Shown one piece after another: positions 28,244-36,480 of a DNA stretch of 64,000 nt; position 1 is the stretch's first letter, and the number at the start of each line of letters is the position of its first letter. Where the stretch lies: NCBI RefSeq assembly GCF_013426915.1, contig NZ_AP023181.1, forward strand, positions 434,001 to 498,000, in the 5' to 3' direction. The position numbers and the translations under genes are program-made. Below the pieces are notes generated by a model that was given only the letters and a program-made list of their open reading frames with translations, was not told the origin of the DNA and searched no databases. Source of the stretch: Paraburkholderia sp. PGU19. Lineage in GTDB: Bacteria; Pseudomonadota; Gammaproteobacteria; Burkholderiales; Burkholderiaceae.

Positions 28244-30493
28244 TTAGCGCGCAATGCTCAGGCGCCAGCCTCCCATCAGGTCGAATGGTGCCCAGAAGAA
28301 CGGATGTGCGAATCGTGAGTTCTGCATCACTGCGAGTTGCGCGGTCCGCATCGCGTCGATGGCTTCATGGCCGTCGGCGAGCTGCGCGTAAAACGTGCGC
28401 ATGGTCAACGCGCTTGATTCGTCGGCCACCGGCCACATCGACACGATCAGGCTCGTCGCGCCCGCATAGAAGAAGGCGCGCGTGAAGCCGAGAATCTCGT
28501 CGCCGCGCGCGATCCGCCCAAGCCCCGTCTCGCACGCCGACAGCGTGACGAGCGACACGTTGTTCAGCTTCAGGTTGTAGATGTCTTTCGCGAGCAGCGA
28601 GTCGGGGCCGTCAGCAGGCTGCGTCGCGGGCGCGAGCAGGATGCGCGAATGCAATGGATCGATCGTGTCGGCCTCCGCGTGGGTGGCGACATGCAGCACC
28701 CGGCCCGTAGGCGCATTCTCGCGAAAGCTCACACGCGTCGCGCTGGATTGCAGAAACACTTCCTGGCGCGCAAACAGCGGCGCGATGCCGCGCACCTCCG
28801 CCTCGGCGCCGGGCAGCGCATAAGCGGGTGCGATCGTCGGATTGCCGAATGCGACGAGATTGCTCGCCACCTTCAGCTCGCGCGTGGCGAGCTGCACCGC
28901 GACGCTCGCCGAAGGCTCCAGCGCGATCGCGTGGCGCTGGATCAGGAAACCATCCGGGCCGTGCAACGCCTGGAACGGCAGATAGTGCAGCGCGCCGTGC
29001 GGGACGATGATCAGCCGGTCGTCGGCGCGCAATCCGAGTGGCGCGATCAGCAGCGCGTAGAGCTTGTCGCCATAGGTGATCGCGGTTGGCCGGCGGCGCA
29101 CGATTGCGTTACGGAAATCGGTGACGGCGGCGTCCATGTCGGCGCGCGCGATGGGGAGCGTATAACCCTTCAGCCCTTCGTTGCGGATCACCCACACGAT
29201 GATCGATTTCTCGAGGTTGTGATATTCGACGAGCGTCTCGTTTGGCTTCAGTGCGTTGCGCACCACGTCGAGACCCGGCACATCGCCGTTCAGTTGACGG
29301 TCGTTCACACCGGCATCGACGCGATTGCGCACGACGTCGAGCAGCGCACGCGCGCGGCTGCGTTCGGACAGATTCCACGCCGAGGCATAGTCGCCCACTT
29401 CGACCGTCAGCGTGATCGCCATTTCGAACACGGACTGCGTATCGCCGAAGAGGCCCGTCTTGAACTCTTCGCTGCGAAAGCGCGCGCGGATCTTCTCCGA
29501 ATCGTCCACGGCCTGCAGATAGGCTTCGCGCGCCCTCGCCCGCTGGCCAAGCGCAAGGTCGGCACGGCCGATGCCTTCGTGCGCCCACAGGCGGTCGTAG
29601 TTCGCGTCGCTGCCGCCGCTTTCCGACAGCAGCGTGGTGAACGCGAGCAGCGCTTCCTGGGGCTTGCCTTCGGCGAGCAGCAGGTTGCCTTCGATGCGGC
29701 GGTACTCCGGCGCGAGGTCCGCGCTCGGCGCGGGACTGGCGGCGTTGAAAGTCTTGCGCGCGCCGGCCGTGTCGCCCGCGGCGATCTGCGCGTTCGTGAT
29801 CGACAGCAGCACCAGCGGACGGTAGCGCGGCGACGCCGTTTCGAGCGCGCGGTTGTAGGCGTCGATTGCGTCTTGCGGATGGCCGCGGCGCAGCGCGATG
29901 TCGCCGAGCACCTTGTTGGCGGGCGCAAACACCTGTTCGGGCGCTTTCGGGGTCGAGGCCAGCGCTTCCTGTGCGTATTTCTCGGCGTCGTCGAGATCGC
30001 CGGCGTAGCTGTACGCGATCGCGAGGTCACGCTTCGACAGCGCGGCCAGATCGGCATTGTCGGTACGCTGCGCCATCACCAGCGCGCGGGCGGCCGCCTC
30101 GACGCTGTCGCGGAAGTCGCCGCGCTCGGCCGCCGATACGGCCATGCTGCAATAGTCGTACGCGGGCAGCGTGACGCGATCACGCGAGAGCAGCAGACGC
30201 CCTTCGGAAGTCAACGACTGCAGCGTTTCGGCATCGCGTTCGCGTTCGCTCGCCTGTCGAAAGCCTTGAGATTCGGGCGCGAGGCCCGGCGCGGGGCCGG
30301 TGGCAGGTGCGGCTGGCGCGGCCGCGAACGCGCCGCCCCATACGCCTGAAGTTGCACAGACGACGAGCGCAGCGATGCCCATCATGCGTGACCCGGCATG
30401 CGCCCTGACACGCAAGCGCGTAGTGCCGCTTTGCACTGCACGCCTCGCGATGCGCGCTACGCAGGACATCGGGTTTCTTATGAGTTCGTTCAC
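28244..30493 (-). CDS. Exported TPR-CHAT caspase-like cysteine protease
   Basis: CHAT domains are caspase-like (clan CD) peptidases. The 749-residue protein opens with a long n-region and a hydrophobic export signal (MMGIAALVVCATSGVWGGAFA near residues 37-58 in sense), so it is probably periplasmic. TPR-like helix pairs fill about 100-350 (YSYAGDLDDAEKYAQEAL, NKVLGDIALRRGHPQDAIDAYNRAL). The CHAT domain fills about 440-745, with the predicted catalytic His at 605 (LHVATHAEAD) and Cys at 654 (LSACETGLG). Both are present, so it should be active. The GTG start at 30493 has AGGAAG upstream. It leads the operon with tpsB and tpsA, suggesting it acts on the secreted protein or its transporter. Confidence 0.9.
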   Translation of the reverse strand: MNELIRNPMSCVARIARRAVQSGTTRLRVRAHAGSRMMGIAALVVCATSGVWGGAFAAAPAAPATGPAPGLAPESQGFRQASERERDAETLQSLTSEGRLLLSRDRVTLPAYDYCSMAVSAAERGDFRDSVEAAARALVMAQRTDNADLAALSKRDLAIAYSYAGDLDDAEKYAQEALASTPKAPEQVFAPANKVLGDIALRRGHPQDAIDAYNRALETASPRYRPLVLLSITNAQIAAGDTAGARKTFNAASPAPSADLAPEYRRIEGNLLLAEGKPQEALLAFTTLLSESGGSDANYDRLWAHEGIGRADLALGQRARAREAYLQAVDDSEKIRARFRSEEFKTGLFGDTQSVFEMAITLTVEVGDYASAWNLSERSRARALLDVVRNRVDAGVNDRQLNGDVPGLDVVRNALKPNETLVEYHNLEKSIIVWVIRNEGLKGYTLPIARADMDAAVTDFRNAIVRRRPTAITYGDKLYALLIAPLGLRADDRLIIVPHGALHYLPFQALHGPDGFLIQRHAIALEPSASVAVQLATRELKVASNLVAFGNPTIAPAYALPGAEAEVRGIAPLFARQEVFLQSSATRVSFRENAPTGRVLHVATHAEADTIDPLHSRILLAPATQPADGPDSLLAKDIYNLKLNNVSLVTLSACETGLGRIARGDEILGFTRAFFYAGATSLIVSMWPVADESSALTMRTFYAQLADGHEAIDAMRTAQLAVMQNSRFAHPFFWAPFDLMGGWRLSIAR

Positions 30494-30717
30494 ATCGTCT
30501 TCCTGCTGGAAGGTCCATGGACGCGACCGGAGAGCCGTTGTGACTGCGAGGGTGTGCGGGCCAGAGCGAGCGCCGCCAGAAATGCCTGCAACTCTTTCTA
30601 AAGAAACGATTGTGTACGCGCATTTTGAAAACGGCCGGGGACGCGGGAGGCCGTCGCTTCAAAAATGGCCGCGTGATTCGTCTTGTTGATACACGCACGT
30701 GCGCGTGGGGATGGCGC

Positions 30718-32817
30718 ATGCTCGTTCGCAGCGCCGCGCGACTGGACTTTCCTGTGAATCCCGTCCCGATGAACAGCCCCGATGACAAGACGGTAATCGT
30801 GCCACACCCACCCGAGCCCGACAGCCAGCCGGTGGGCGTCGATCCAGCGGGCTCGGATAGCTCGGATAGCGCGACCATCGTGCCGCCGGCGGCCGTCGCA
30901 GGCGTAGAGTCGCATCACGCGCTGTCGGTCGGCATGCGGGTCGCGGAGTTCGAAATCAAGGGCTTGATCGGTGAAGGCGGCTTTGGCATTGTCTATCTCG
31001 CGCACGACACCCAATTGGGCCGCAACGTCGCGCTCAAGGAATACATGCCAGCCTCACTGGCTTCGCGCGGCAGCAACGCGGAAGTCACGGTGCGCTCCGA
31101 GCGCCACAAGGAAACGTTTCTCGCGGGCCTGAAAAGCTTCGTCAATGAAGCGCGCCTGCTCGCGCAGTTCGATCATCATTCGCTCGTCAAGGTCTACCGG
31201 TTCTGGGAAGCGAACAGCACCGCCTACATGGTGATGCCGTACTACGATGGCGTCACGCTGCGCGACGCGCTGCGAGCGAAGAATGCGCCGCCCGACGAAG
31301 CGTGGCTGCGCGCGCTACTGACGTCGCTCGTCAGCGCACTCGACGTGATGCACCGCGCGCAGTGCTACCACCGCGACATCGCGCCGGACAATATCCTGCT
31401 GCTGAAGGACAGCGGCCGTCCGCTGCTGCTCGACTTCGGCGCGGCGCGGCGCGTGATCGGCGATATGACACAGGCGCTGACTGTCATCCTCAAGCCCGGC
31501 TATGCCCCCGTCGAACAGTATGCGGAAGTCCCGTCGCTGAAACAGGGGCCGTGGACCGACATCTATGCGCTTGCCGCGGTCGTCTACTTCGCGATCGTCG
31601 GCAAGACGCCGCCGCCCTCGGTAGGCCGGATGATGAGTGACAGTTACGTGCCGCTCGCGATGCAAGCGTCAGGCCGTTATTCGCCCGCCTTCCTGCGTGC
31701 TATCGATCACGCGCTCGCCGTGCGGCCCGATGAGCGGCCGCAGAGCATGCAGGCGTTCGCGGCGGAGTTAGGCCTTGCATTGAGCGCTCAGGACGGAACC
31801 CATGACGAGCCCGCCGCGTTGTCTTCACCGCGTACGGCAGCGCCTGCCGCGAGCAGTAGCGTGCCGGCCCGCGAGGCGAGCGACGCGCTGCGACCGGGCA
31901 CGGCAAGCCGTGACAACCTGGGGGCTTCCCCTCCTGGTGCCACGGCGGCGGGCGCGTCGCGCACGACAAGCCGGCGCTCCACGGCAATAGCGGTTGGCGC
32001 CGTCGTCGTCGTCGGGCTGGCGGGGCTTGGAGGCTGGTTCGCGATGCGGCCCTCGACGAAAACCGCACCGCCCGTCGTCGCCGTTACAGCCAGCGACCAT
32101 CCGGCGGCGTCGGAAGCGCAACACGCGCAGACCGTGCCCCCGCCCGCTCCGTCCACGCCACAGGTTGCGGGCAACGCCATGCAAACGCCGTCGGCGAGCG
32201 GGCCTGCAAGCGCCCCCGTCAGCACTGCCGCGAATACGGCGGCAAATACGACCGCGAACTCGATACCAGACATCACACCCGCGCTGCCGCCTTACACGCC
32301 CGGTGGCGAACTCGACCGGATCGTCTCCCTTGCCGACCCGTCGATCAGCGTCAAGGCCCTCTCGCGTATCACCACCGCGCGGATCAGCAAGGATCATCTG
32401 CAATTCAGCGTCGGCAGCAATCGCGCGGGCTACGTGTACGTCTTCATGGTCGATCCCGCCGGGCAATATCTGATGCTGTTTCCGAACGGGCTCGACAAGA
32501 ACAATGCGATCGCCGCCGGCCAGACCCTTTCGTTGCCGCGCGCAAGCTGGCCAATGATGGCGGGCGCGCCGGCTGGCCCGAACCACTTTCTCGTACTGGT
32601 CTCATCCGCGCCGCGCGACTTTTCAGACGGCGGGCTGCATGGCGAATCGGTGTTCGCGGATTTTCCTGAAGACGCGCAACGCGCCGCCGCGATACGCCGC
32701 ACGGTCAGCTATTCGCCGTTCGCCGGCAAGCCGCGCTGTGCAACTGGCGCGTCCCGCTGCCCGGATACGTTCGGCGCAGCGACTTTCACGATCGACGTCG
32801 TCGGGTCGCCGACGTAG
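30718..32817 (+). CDS. Membrane serine/threonine kinase with C-terminal DUF4384 domain
   Basis: The 699-residue protein has a Pro/Asp-rich leader (about 1-75) and a Hanks-type kinase domain (about 80-350). All key motifs are present: glycine loop GEGGFGIVYLA, VALKEYM lysine, HRDIAPDN catalytic loop and DFGAAR. A disordered Ala/Ser/Pro linker and one membrane segment (about 420-442, AIAVGAVVVVGLAGLGGWFAM in sense) follow. A periplasmic DUF4384 domain (about 530-690) contains YVYVFMVDPAGQYLMLFPN. DUF4384 is often joined to kinases or caspase-like proteins at the cell surface. The ATG at 30718 was chosen because GGGGA lies 8 bases upstream; an ATG at 30769 is possible. It diverges from the CHAT operon and precedes an MltA-like gene. 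Likely the PpkA-like partner of the PP2C and FHA proteins. Confidence 0.88.
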   Translation: MLVRSAARLDFPVNPVPMNSPDDKTVIVPHPPEPDSQPVGVDPAGSDSSDSATIVPPAAVAGVESHHALSVGMRVAEFEIKGLIGEGGFGIVYLAHDTQLGRNVALKEYMPASLASRGSNAEVTVRSERHKETFLAGLKSFVNEARLLAQFDHHSLVKVYRFWEANSTAYMVMPYYDGVTLRDALRAKNAPPDEAWLRALLTSLVSALDVMHRAQCYHRDIAPDNILLLKDSGRPLLLDFGAARRVIGDMTQALTVILKPGYAPVEQYAEVPSLKQGPWTDIYALAAVVYFAIVGKTPPPSVGRMMSDSYVPLAMQASGRYSPAFLRAIDHALAVRPDERPQSMQAFAAELGLALSAQDGTHDEPAALSSPRTAAPAASSSVPAREASDALRPGTASRDNLGASPPGATAAGASRTTSRRSTAIAVGAVVVVGLAGLGGWFAMRPSTKTAPPVVAVTASDHPAASEAQHAQTVPPPAPSTPQVAGNAMQTPSASGPASAPVSTAANTAANTTANSIPDITPALPPYTPGGELDRIVSLADPSISVKALSRITTARISKDHLQFSVGSNRAGYVYVFMVDPAGQYLMLFPNGLDKNNAIAAGQTLSLPRASWPMMAGAPAGPNHFLVLVSSAPRDFSDGGLHGESVFADFPEDAQRAAAIRRTVSYSPFAGKPRCATGASRCPDTFGAATFTIDVVGSPT

Positions 32818-32858
32818 CGGACAAGGTGGACGTCCACGCATGGGGCGCAGGAGGCGGC

Positions 32859-34673
32859 ATGCACAACGTACGTTGGATGCTCTGTGTGGTTGCGGCGCTC
32901 GTGGGTTGTGCTGGCAATCAGCCCGCCTCGACGACGACCTTTGGACCGGCGGGCACGCCGTCACCCCAACCTGCGGCGCAAGAGTCTTCACAGATGCCGT
33001 CGCCCGCACCTGCGGCGCCGCTTCCGTCCATGCAATCGCAAGCGGCACCCGTCACGCCCGCGACGGTGGCGACCACGCCCGCCGCACCTGCGACATCCGC
33101 CGCCGCGTCCGCGCCGGTTGCAAACGCGAGCGGCAGCATCGCCTTCTCCACCCGTCACGCATACTACGCATCGGCCCGCTTCGCTGATCTGCCCGGTTGG
33201 AACACCGACGACCTCAGTAGCTCATGGGACGCTTTCAAACGCAGCTGTGCGGTACTCGGCTCGCGTGCCGGCTGGTCGGAGCCGTGCGCGGCGTCACGCT
33301 CGGTCGATGCGCGCAACGTCGCCGCGATCCGTCAGTTCTTCGAGACGTATTTCAATGCGTACCAGATCCGCAATGCCGACAAGAGCGGCGACGGCACGCT
33401 GACCGGCTACTACGAGCCCCTGCTGAATGGCAGCCGGCAGTACGGCGGCGCCTTTCTCTACCCGGTCTACGGCACGCCCGACGATATGCTGTATCTCGAT
33501 GCCCGTCGCCTGCCGGACAGCGCACGCGGCACGGCGAGCACCGCGCGCATCGATGGCCGCATGGTCATCCCCGTCACCGGCATCACGCCGGGGAGCACCA
33601 AGGGCGTCTACGTGCTCGATCTGCGCGACAGTGTTCCCGACATACGCGACAAGAAGATCCGTCTGCGGCTCGATCATGATCGCATCGTGCCGTACTACAC
33701 GCGTGCCGAGATCGAGCGCGGTGCGCTCAAGGCGCCGATTCTCGCTTACGTCGACGATCCCGTGATGCTGTACTCGATGCAGGTGCAAGGAGCAGGCAAG
33801 GTGCGCATGAGCGACGGCACGGTGCGCCGCTTCGCTTACGCGGAGCAGAACGGCCGCCCGTTCCTGCCGCCCGTTGCGCGCGCGAACGCCGGCAGCGGGC
33901 AGCGGATCACCGTGCGTGGCATCGACGTCGAAATAGACGTCGAGGACGAGTCGGCGACGGGCGGCGCCGGCAACGCTAGCGCACCGACGCCTGGCGATGC
34001 GACGGGCGGCGTGCCTGCCACCCGCACGCAGGACGATGACGAACCGGTGTCGCCGCTGCTGCGCGGTTTCAAGCTGGCGGCAGCGACACCACAAGGATCG
34101 GCGCCCGCCGTGCGTCCCGCTGCCAGCGACAACACGGCAGGCGGGATGTCGAAAGGCTCCGTTGCTTCGAAGACGGGCGACGCCGCCACGGGCGCATCGA
34201 CGAACAATGCCCCCGTCAAGCGCGTGTTCGCCATCTCGGACCCGAGCTACGTGTTCTTCCGGCTGATTCCCGATTCGCCGAATGGGCCCGTCGGCGCACT
34301 GGGTGTCGCGTTGTCGGCGGGCCGCTCCATCGCCGTCGATCCGCGCACGACGCCGCTCGGCGCGCCGGTGTTCCTCTCGACGCGCGACGATCCGCAAGCG
34401 CCCGGCGCCATCGACCGCCTGATGATGGCGCAGGACTCAGGCGGTGCCATTCAGGGTGCAGTGAGAGCGGACTATTTTTATGGCTTTGGCCAAACCGCGC
34501 AGGCGCAGGCGAGCCGGACGAAGGAACGCATACGCATGTGGGTGCTGTTGCCGAAAGGGCTGCCCATCGCCGCGCGGGACGCGACGCTGAAAACGCGGGG
34601 CGGCGGCGCGGCGGCGTCGAGTGCCGATTGCCTTGTCAGCGATCCCGAGTTGTGCGTCGACGATACGCCTTGA
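32859..34673 (+). CDS. mltA: MltA-type lytic transglycosylase lipoprotein with 3D domain and large insert
   Basis: MltA cleaves peptidoglycan glycan strands to 1,6-anhydro products from the outer membrane. I start at the ATG at 32859 because AGGAGG lies 4 bases upstream and the next residues give a lipoprotein signal with lipobox ALVGC (Cys about 17). An Ala/Pro/Thr-rich stretch follows to about residue 100. The MltA domain (about 175-370) contains LTGYYEPLLNGS and VMLYSMQVQGAGKV. A low-complexity insert (about 375-450) precedes the 3D domain with the catalytic Asp in MAQDSGGAIQGAVRADYF. At 604 residues it is far longer than ordinary MltA (about 370). It is 41 bases from the kinase gene; wall remodelling for a secretion machine is an attractive inference. 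Confidence 0.9.
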   Translation: MHNVRWMLCVVAALVGCAGNQPASTTTFGPAGTPSPQPAAQESSQMPSPAPAAPLPSMQSQAAPVTPATVATTPAAPATSAAASAPVANASGSIAFSTRHAYYASARFADLPGWNTDDLSSSWDAFKRSCAVLGSRAGWSEPCAASRSVDARNVAAIRQFFETYFNAYQIRNADKSGDGTLTGYYEPLLNGSRQYGGAFLYPVYGTPDDMLYLDARRLPDSARGTASTARIDGRMVIPVTGITPGSTKGVYVLDLRDSVPDIRDKKIRLRLDHDRIVPYYTRAEIERGALKAPILAYVDDPVMLYSMQVQGAGKVRMSDGTVRRFAYAEQNGRPFLPPVARANAGSGQRITVRGIDVEIDVEDESATGGAGNASAPTPGDATGGVPATRTQDDDEPVSPLLRGFKLAAATPQGSAPAVRPAASDNTAGGMSKGSVASKTGDAATGASTNNAPVKRVFAISDPSYVFFRLIPDSPNGPVGALGVALSAGRSIAVDPRTTPLGAPVFLSTRDDPQAPGAIDRLMMAQDSGGAIQGAVRADYFYGFGQTAQAQASRTKERIRMWVLLPKGLPIAARDATLKTRGGGAAASSADCLVSDPELCVDDTP

Positions 34674-35088
34674 GGGCGCTTCGCTTCGTGGCAATCTCCT
34701 GTCGGTATTCAGGGACCGGACGAATGTCCGCAGAGTGCTGAACCGACGGCCAGGAGGCGACATGTGCCCGCACCGCAGGTCGGCCATTCAGGTGCCGGAT
34801 CGACTTGTGGGCCACAAAAAGAAAACGCCCGCGTTATTAAACACAGGCGTTTCCGTGGCCCCGCTACCGCGCCCCATTGAACGACTTGATCGTTCGCTAT
34901 GCATCAGAGGCCGGCTTCCGCGCGACTCACTATCAGTATAGGACGCGCTGAGGAATATCCAAGTCGACGAAGCTTGCCTTTGGACGAGCCAGAACGCCAA
35001 TGTGATTTAGCGGGACCGTACTATTTGGCTGCGCCCTGTTGCGTCGATCTTAACGAAGATCCGACCCGCAATATGCGCCGCCGTGTCA
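34674..35088. other. Intergenic region between the mltA and histidine kinase stops
   Basis: These 415 bases separate two convergent genes. They hold a small stem (CGGAC-GAAT-GTCCG near 34722) and the terminator at 34809-34861. I found no protein-coding frame with a plausible start and Shine-Dalgarno and no tRNA-like fold. Confidence 0.5.
34809..34861 (-). terminator. Rho-independent terminator for the 38138-35089 operon
   Basis: On the minus strand, AAACGCC and GGCGTTT (34846-34852 with 34823-34829) form a stem whose 3' side runs straight into TTTTCTTTTT, the expected U-tract. An outer pair (GTGGCCC with GGGCCAC) can extend the structure. It lies about 235 bases beyond the histidine-kinase stop at 35089, unusually far, leaving a long 3' untranslated stretch. 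Confidence 0.65.
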
Positions 35089-36480
35089 TCAATGACGCGG
35101 CGCCAGCGGCAGGCACACTTTGAACTTCGTCTCGCCTGGGCGCGACGCGACGCTGATCGTGCCGTTGTGCCGCTGCACAACGGTCCGGTACGCGATGTGA
35201 AGCCCCAGGCCATTGCCCTTGCCTAACGGCTTGGTCGTAAAGAAAGGCTCAAAAAGCCGCGCGACGATATCGTCCGGAATGCCGGACCCCGTGTCCATGA
35301 TTTCGATGACCGCAAAACTGCCTTCCAGGCGCGAGCGTATCGTGAGTTCGCCGTTGCCATCCATCGCGTCGACGGCATTGTCTATCAGATTCGTCCACAC
35401 CTGATTCAGCTCGCTGCCATAGACGGGTACGTGCGGCAGCATGCGATCGTAGTCGCGGTTTACGGTCACGCCTTGCTTGAGCTTGTGGCGCATGATCGTC
35501 AGCGTATCCTCGATGCCGCTATGTATATCGACCTCCTGCAATGGCGCCTGGTCCATATATGAGTAGTCCTTCATCGCCTTCACGATCTCTGAGATACGGC
35601 CCGCACCGATCCATGCCTGATCTCCCAAAGACCGCAGTTCCAGCGTCGCAGCCAGCCAGCGCACGCCCGCGTCGAATTGCTCTGGTGTCACTCGCGCGGC
35701 GACGGGTTCGAGATCGTCTGGCATGAGACCGGCCACCGCGAGTTGCGGCGCGATCAGCCACGGTTTGGCAAGCCCGTGTGCAGCGAGCCAATCGGTGAGC
35801 ATGCTTTCGGCTTCGCTTTGCCGCAATGCAGCTTGAGGTGCCGTATCGGCGGCAGGCACGGCACGGCTTGCCCAGCCGTTCAACATGTCGACGACATCGG
35901 CGGGTATCGCGCTCACCACCAGTGCTCGCGTCGCTTCACGCATGTTGTCGAGCGATTCGCGCAGACCATCGGCTGCGCGCGCCACGGCGGCGGCTGGATT
36001 GTTCAGTTCATGCGCGAGACCCGCCGACAGGCGACCCAGTGCGGCAAGCTTCTCGCCATTGAGGATGAACGCGTCATAGGCGCTGATGCGCGCGTAGATC
36101 GACCGGAAGATGTGACGGCTGAAGGACTCGCATTCGTTCAGCAGCGTGCGGACCACCGGCTCGGGAATGGCGACCAGAAAACAATCGGTCGCGGCCGTGA
36201 AGGTCAATGGCAGCGGCATGTCCGCCAGCAGCGAGGTCTCTGCAATCGATGTCGGCGCGGGCCGCCGGTCATCGAACACTTGCCGCCCGCCCACCATTTT
36301 TTCCGTCACGATTTCGCCGTCGAGCAGCACGAACTGATGCGTGACGCGCTGCCCCTCTCGCATCAGGATCTCACCCATCTTCAGATGGTATTCGTCCAGA
36401 TTCGCGCGCAGCCATGCGCGTCGCTCCTCCGGCAATCCAGAGAAGAGAGGCATCTCAAACAGCGCGGTCAGATCGCTCAT
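35089..36480 (-). CDS. Cyclic-nucleotide-domain sensor histidine kinase (paralogue 1)
   Basis: The 463-residue soluble kinase has an N-terminal cyclic-nucleotide-binding (Crp-like) domain (about 1-125: [32 protein letters not shown]). A dimerisation/phosphoacceptor segment has its His near residue 157 ([18 protein letters not shown]). An intervening about 120-residue helical region and a C-terminal HATPase follow ([36 protein letters not shown]). No membrane segment is seen, so the signal is probably cytoplasmic. Its ATG overlaps the stop of the receiver-flavoprotein gene (ATGA), so the two are coupled and are probably cognate partners. A close paralogue lies at 38303. Confidence 0.88.
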   Translation of the reverse strand: MSDLTALFEMPLFSGLPEERRAWLRANLDEYHLKMGEILMREGQRVTHQFVLLDGEIVTEKMVGGRQVFDDRRPAPTSIAETSLLADMPLPLTFTAATDCFLVAIPEPVVRTLLNECESFSRHIFRSIYARISAYDAFILNGEKLAALGRLSAGLAHELNNPAAAVARAADGLRESLDNMREATRALVVSAIPADVVDMLNGWASRAVPAADTAPQAALRQSEAESMLTDWLAAHGLAKPWLIAPQLAVAGLMPDDLEPVAARVTPEQFDAGVRWLAATLELRSLGDQAWIGAGRISEIVKAMKDYSYMDQAPLQEVDIHSGIEDTLTIMRHKLKQGVTVNRDYDRMLPHVPVYGSELNQVWTNLIDNAVDAMDGNGELTIRSRLEGSFAVIEIMDTGSGIPDDIVARLFEPFFTTKPLGKGNGLGLHIAYRTVVQRHNGTISVASRPGETKFKVCLPLAPRH

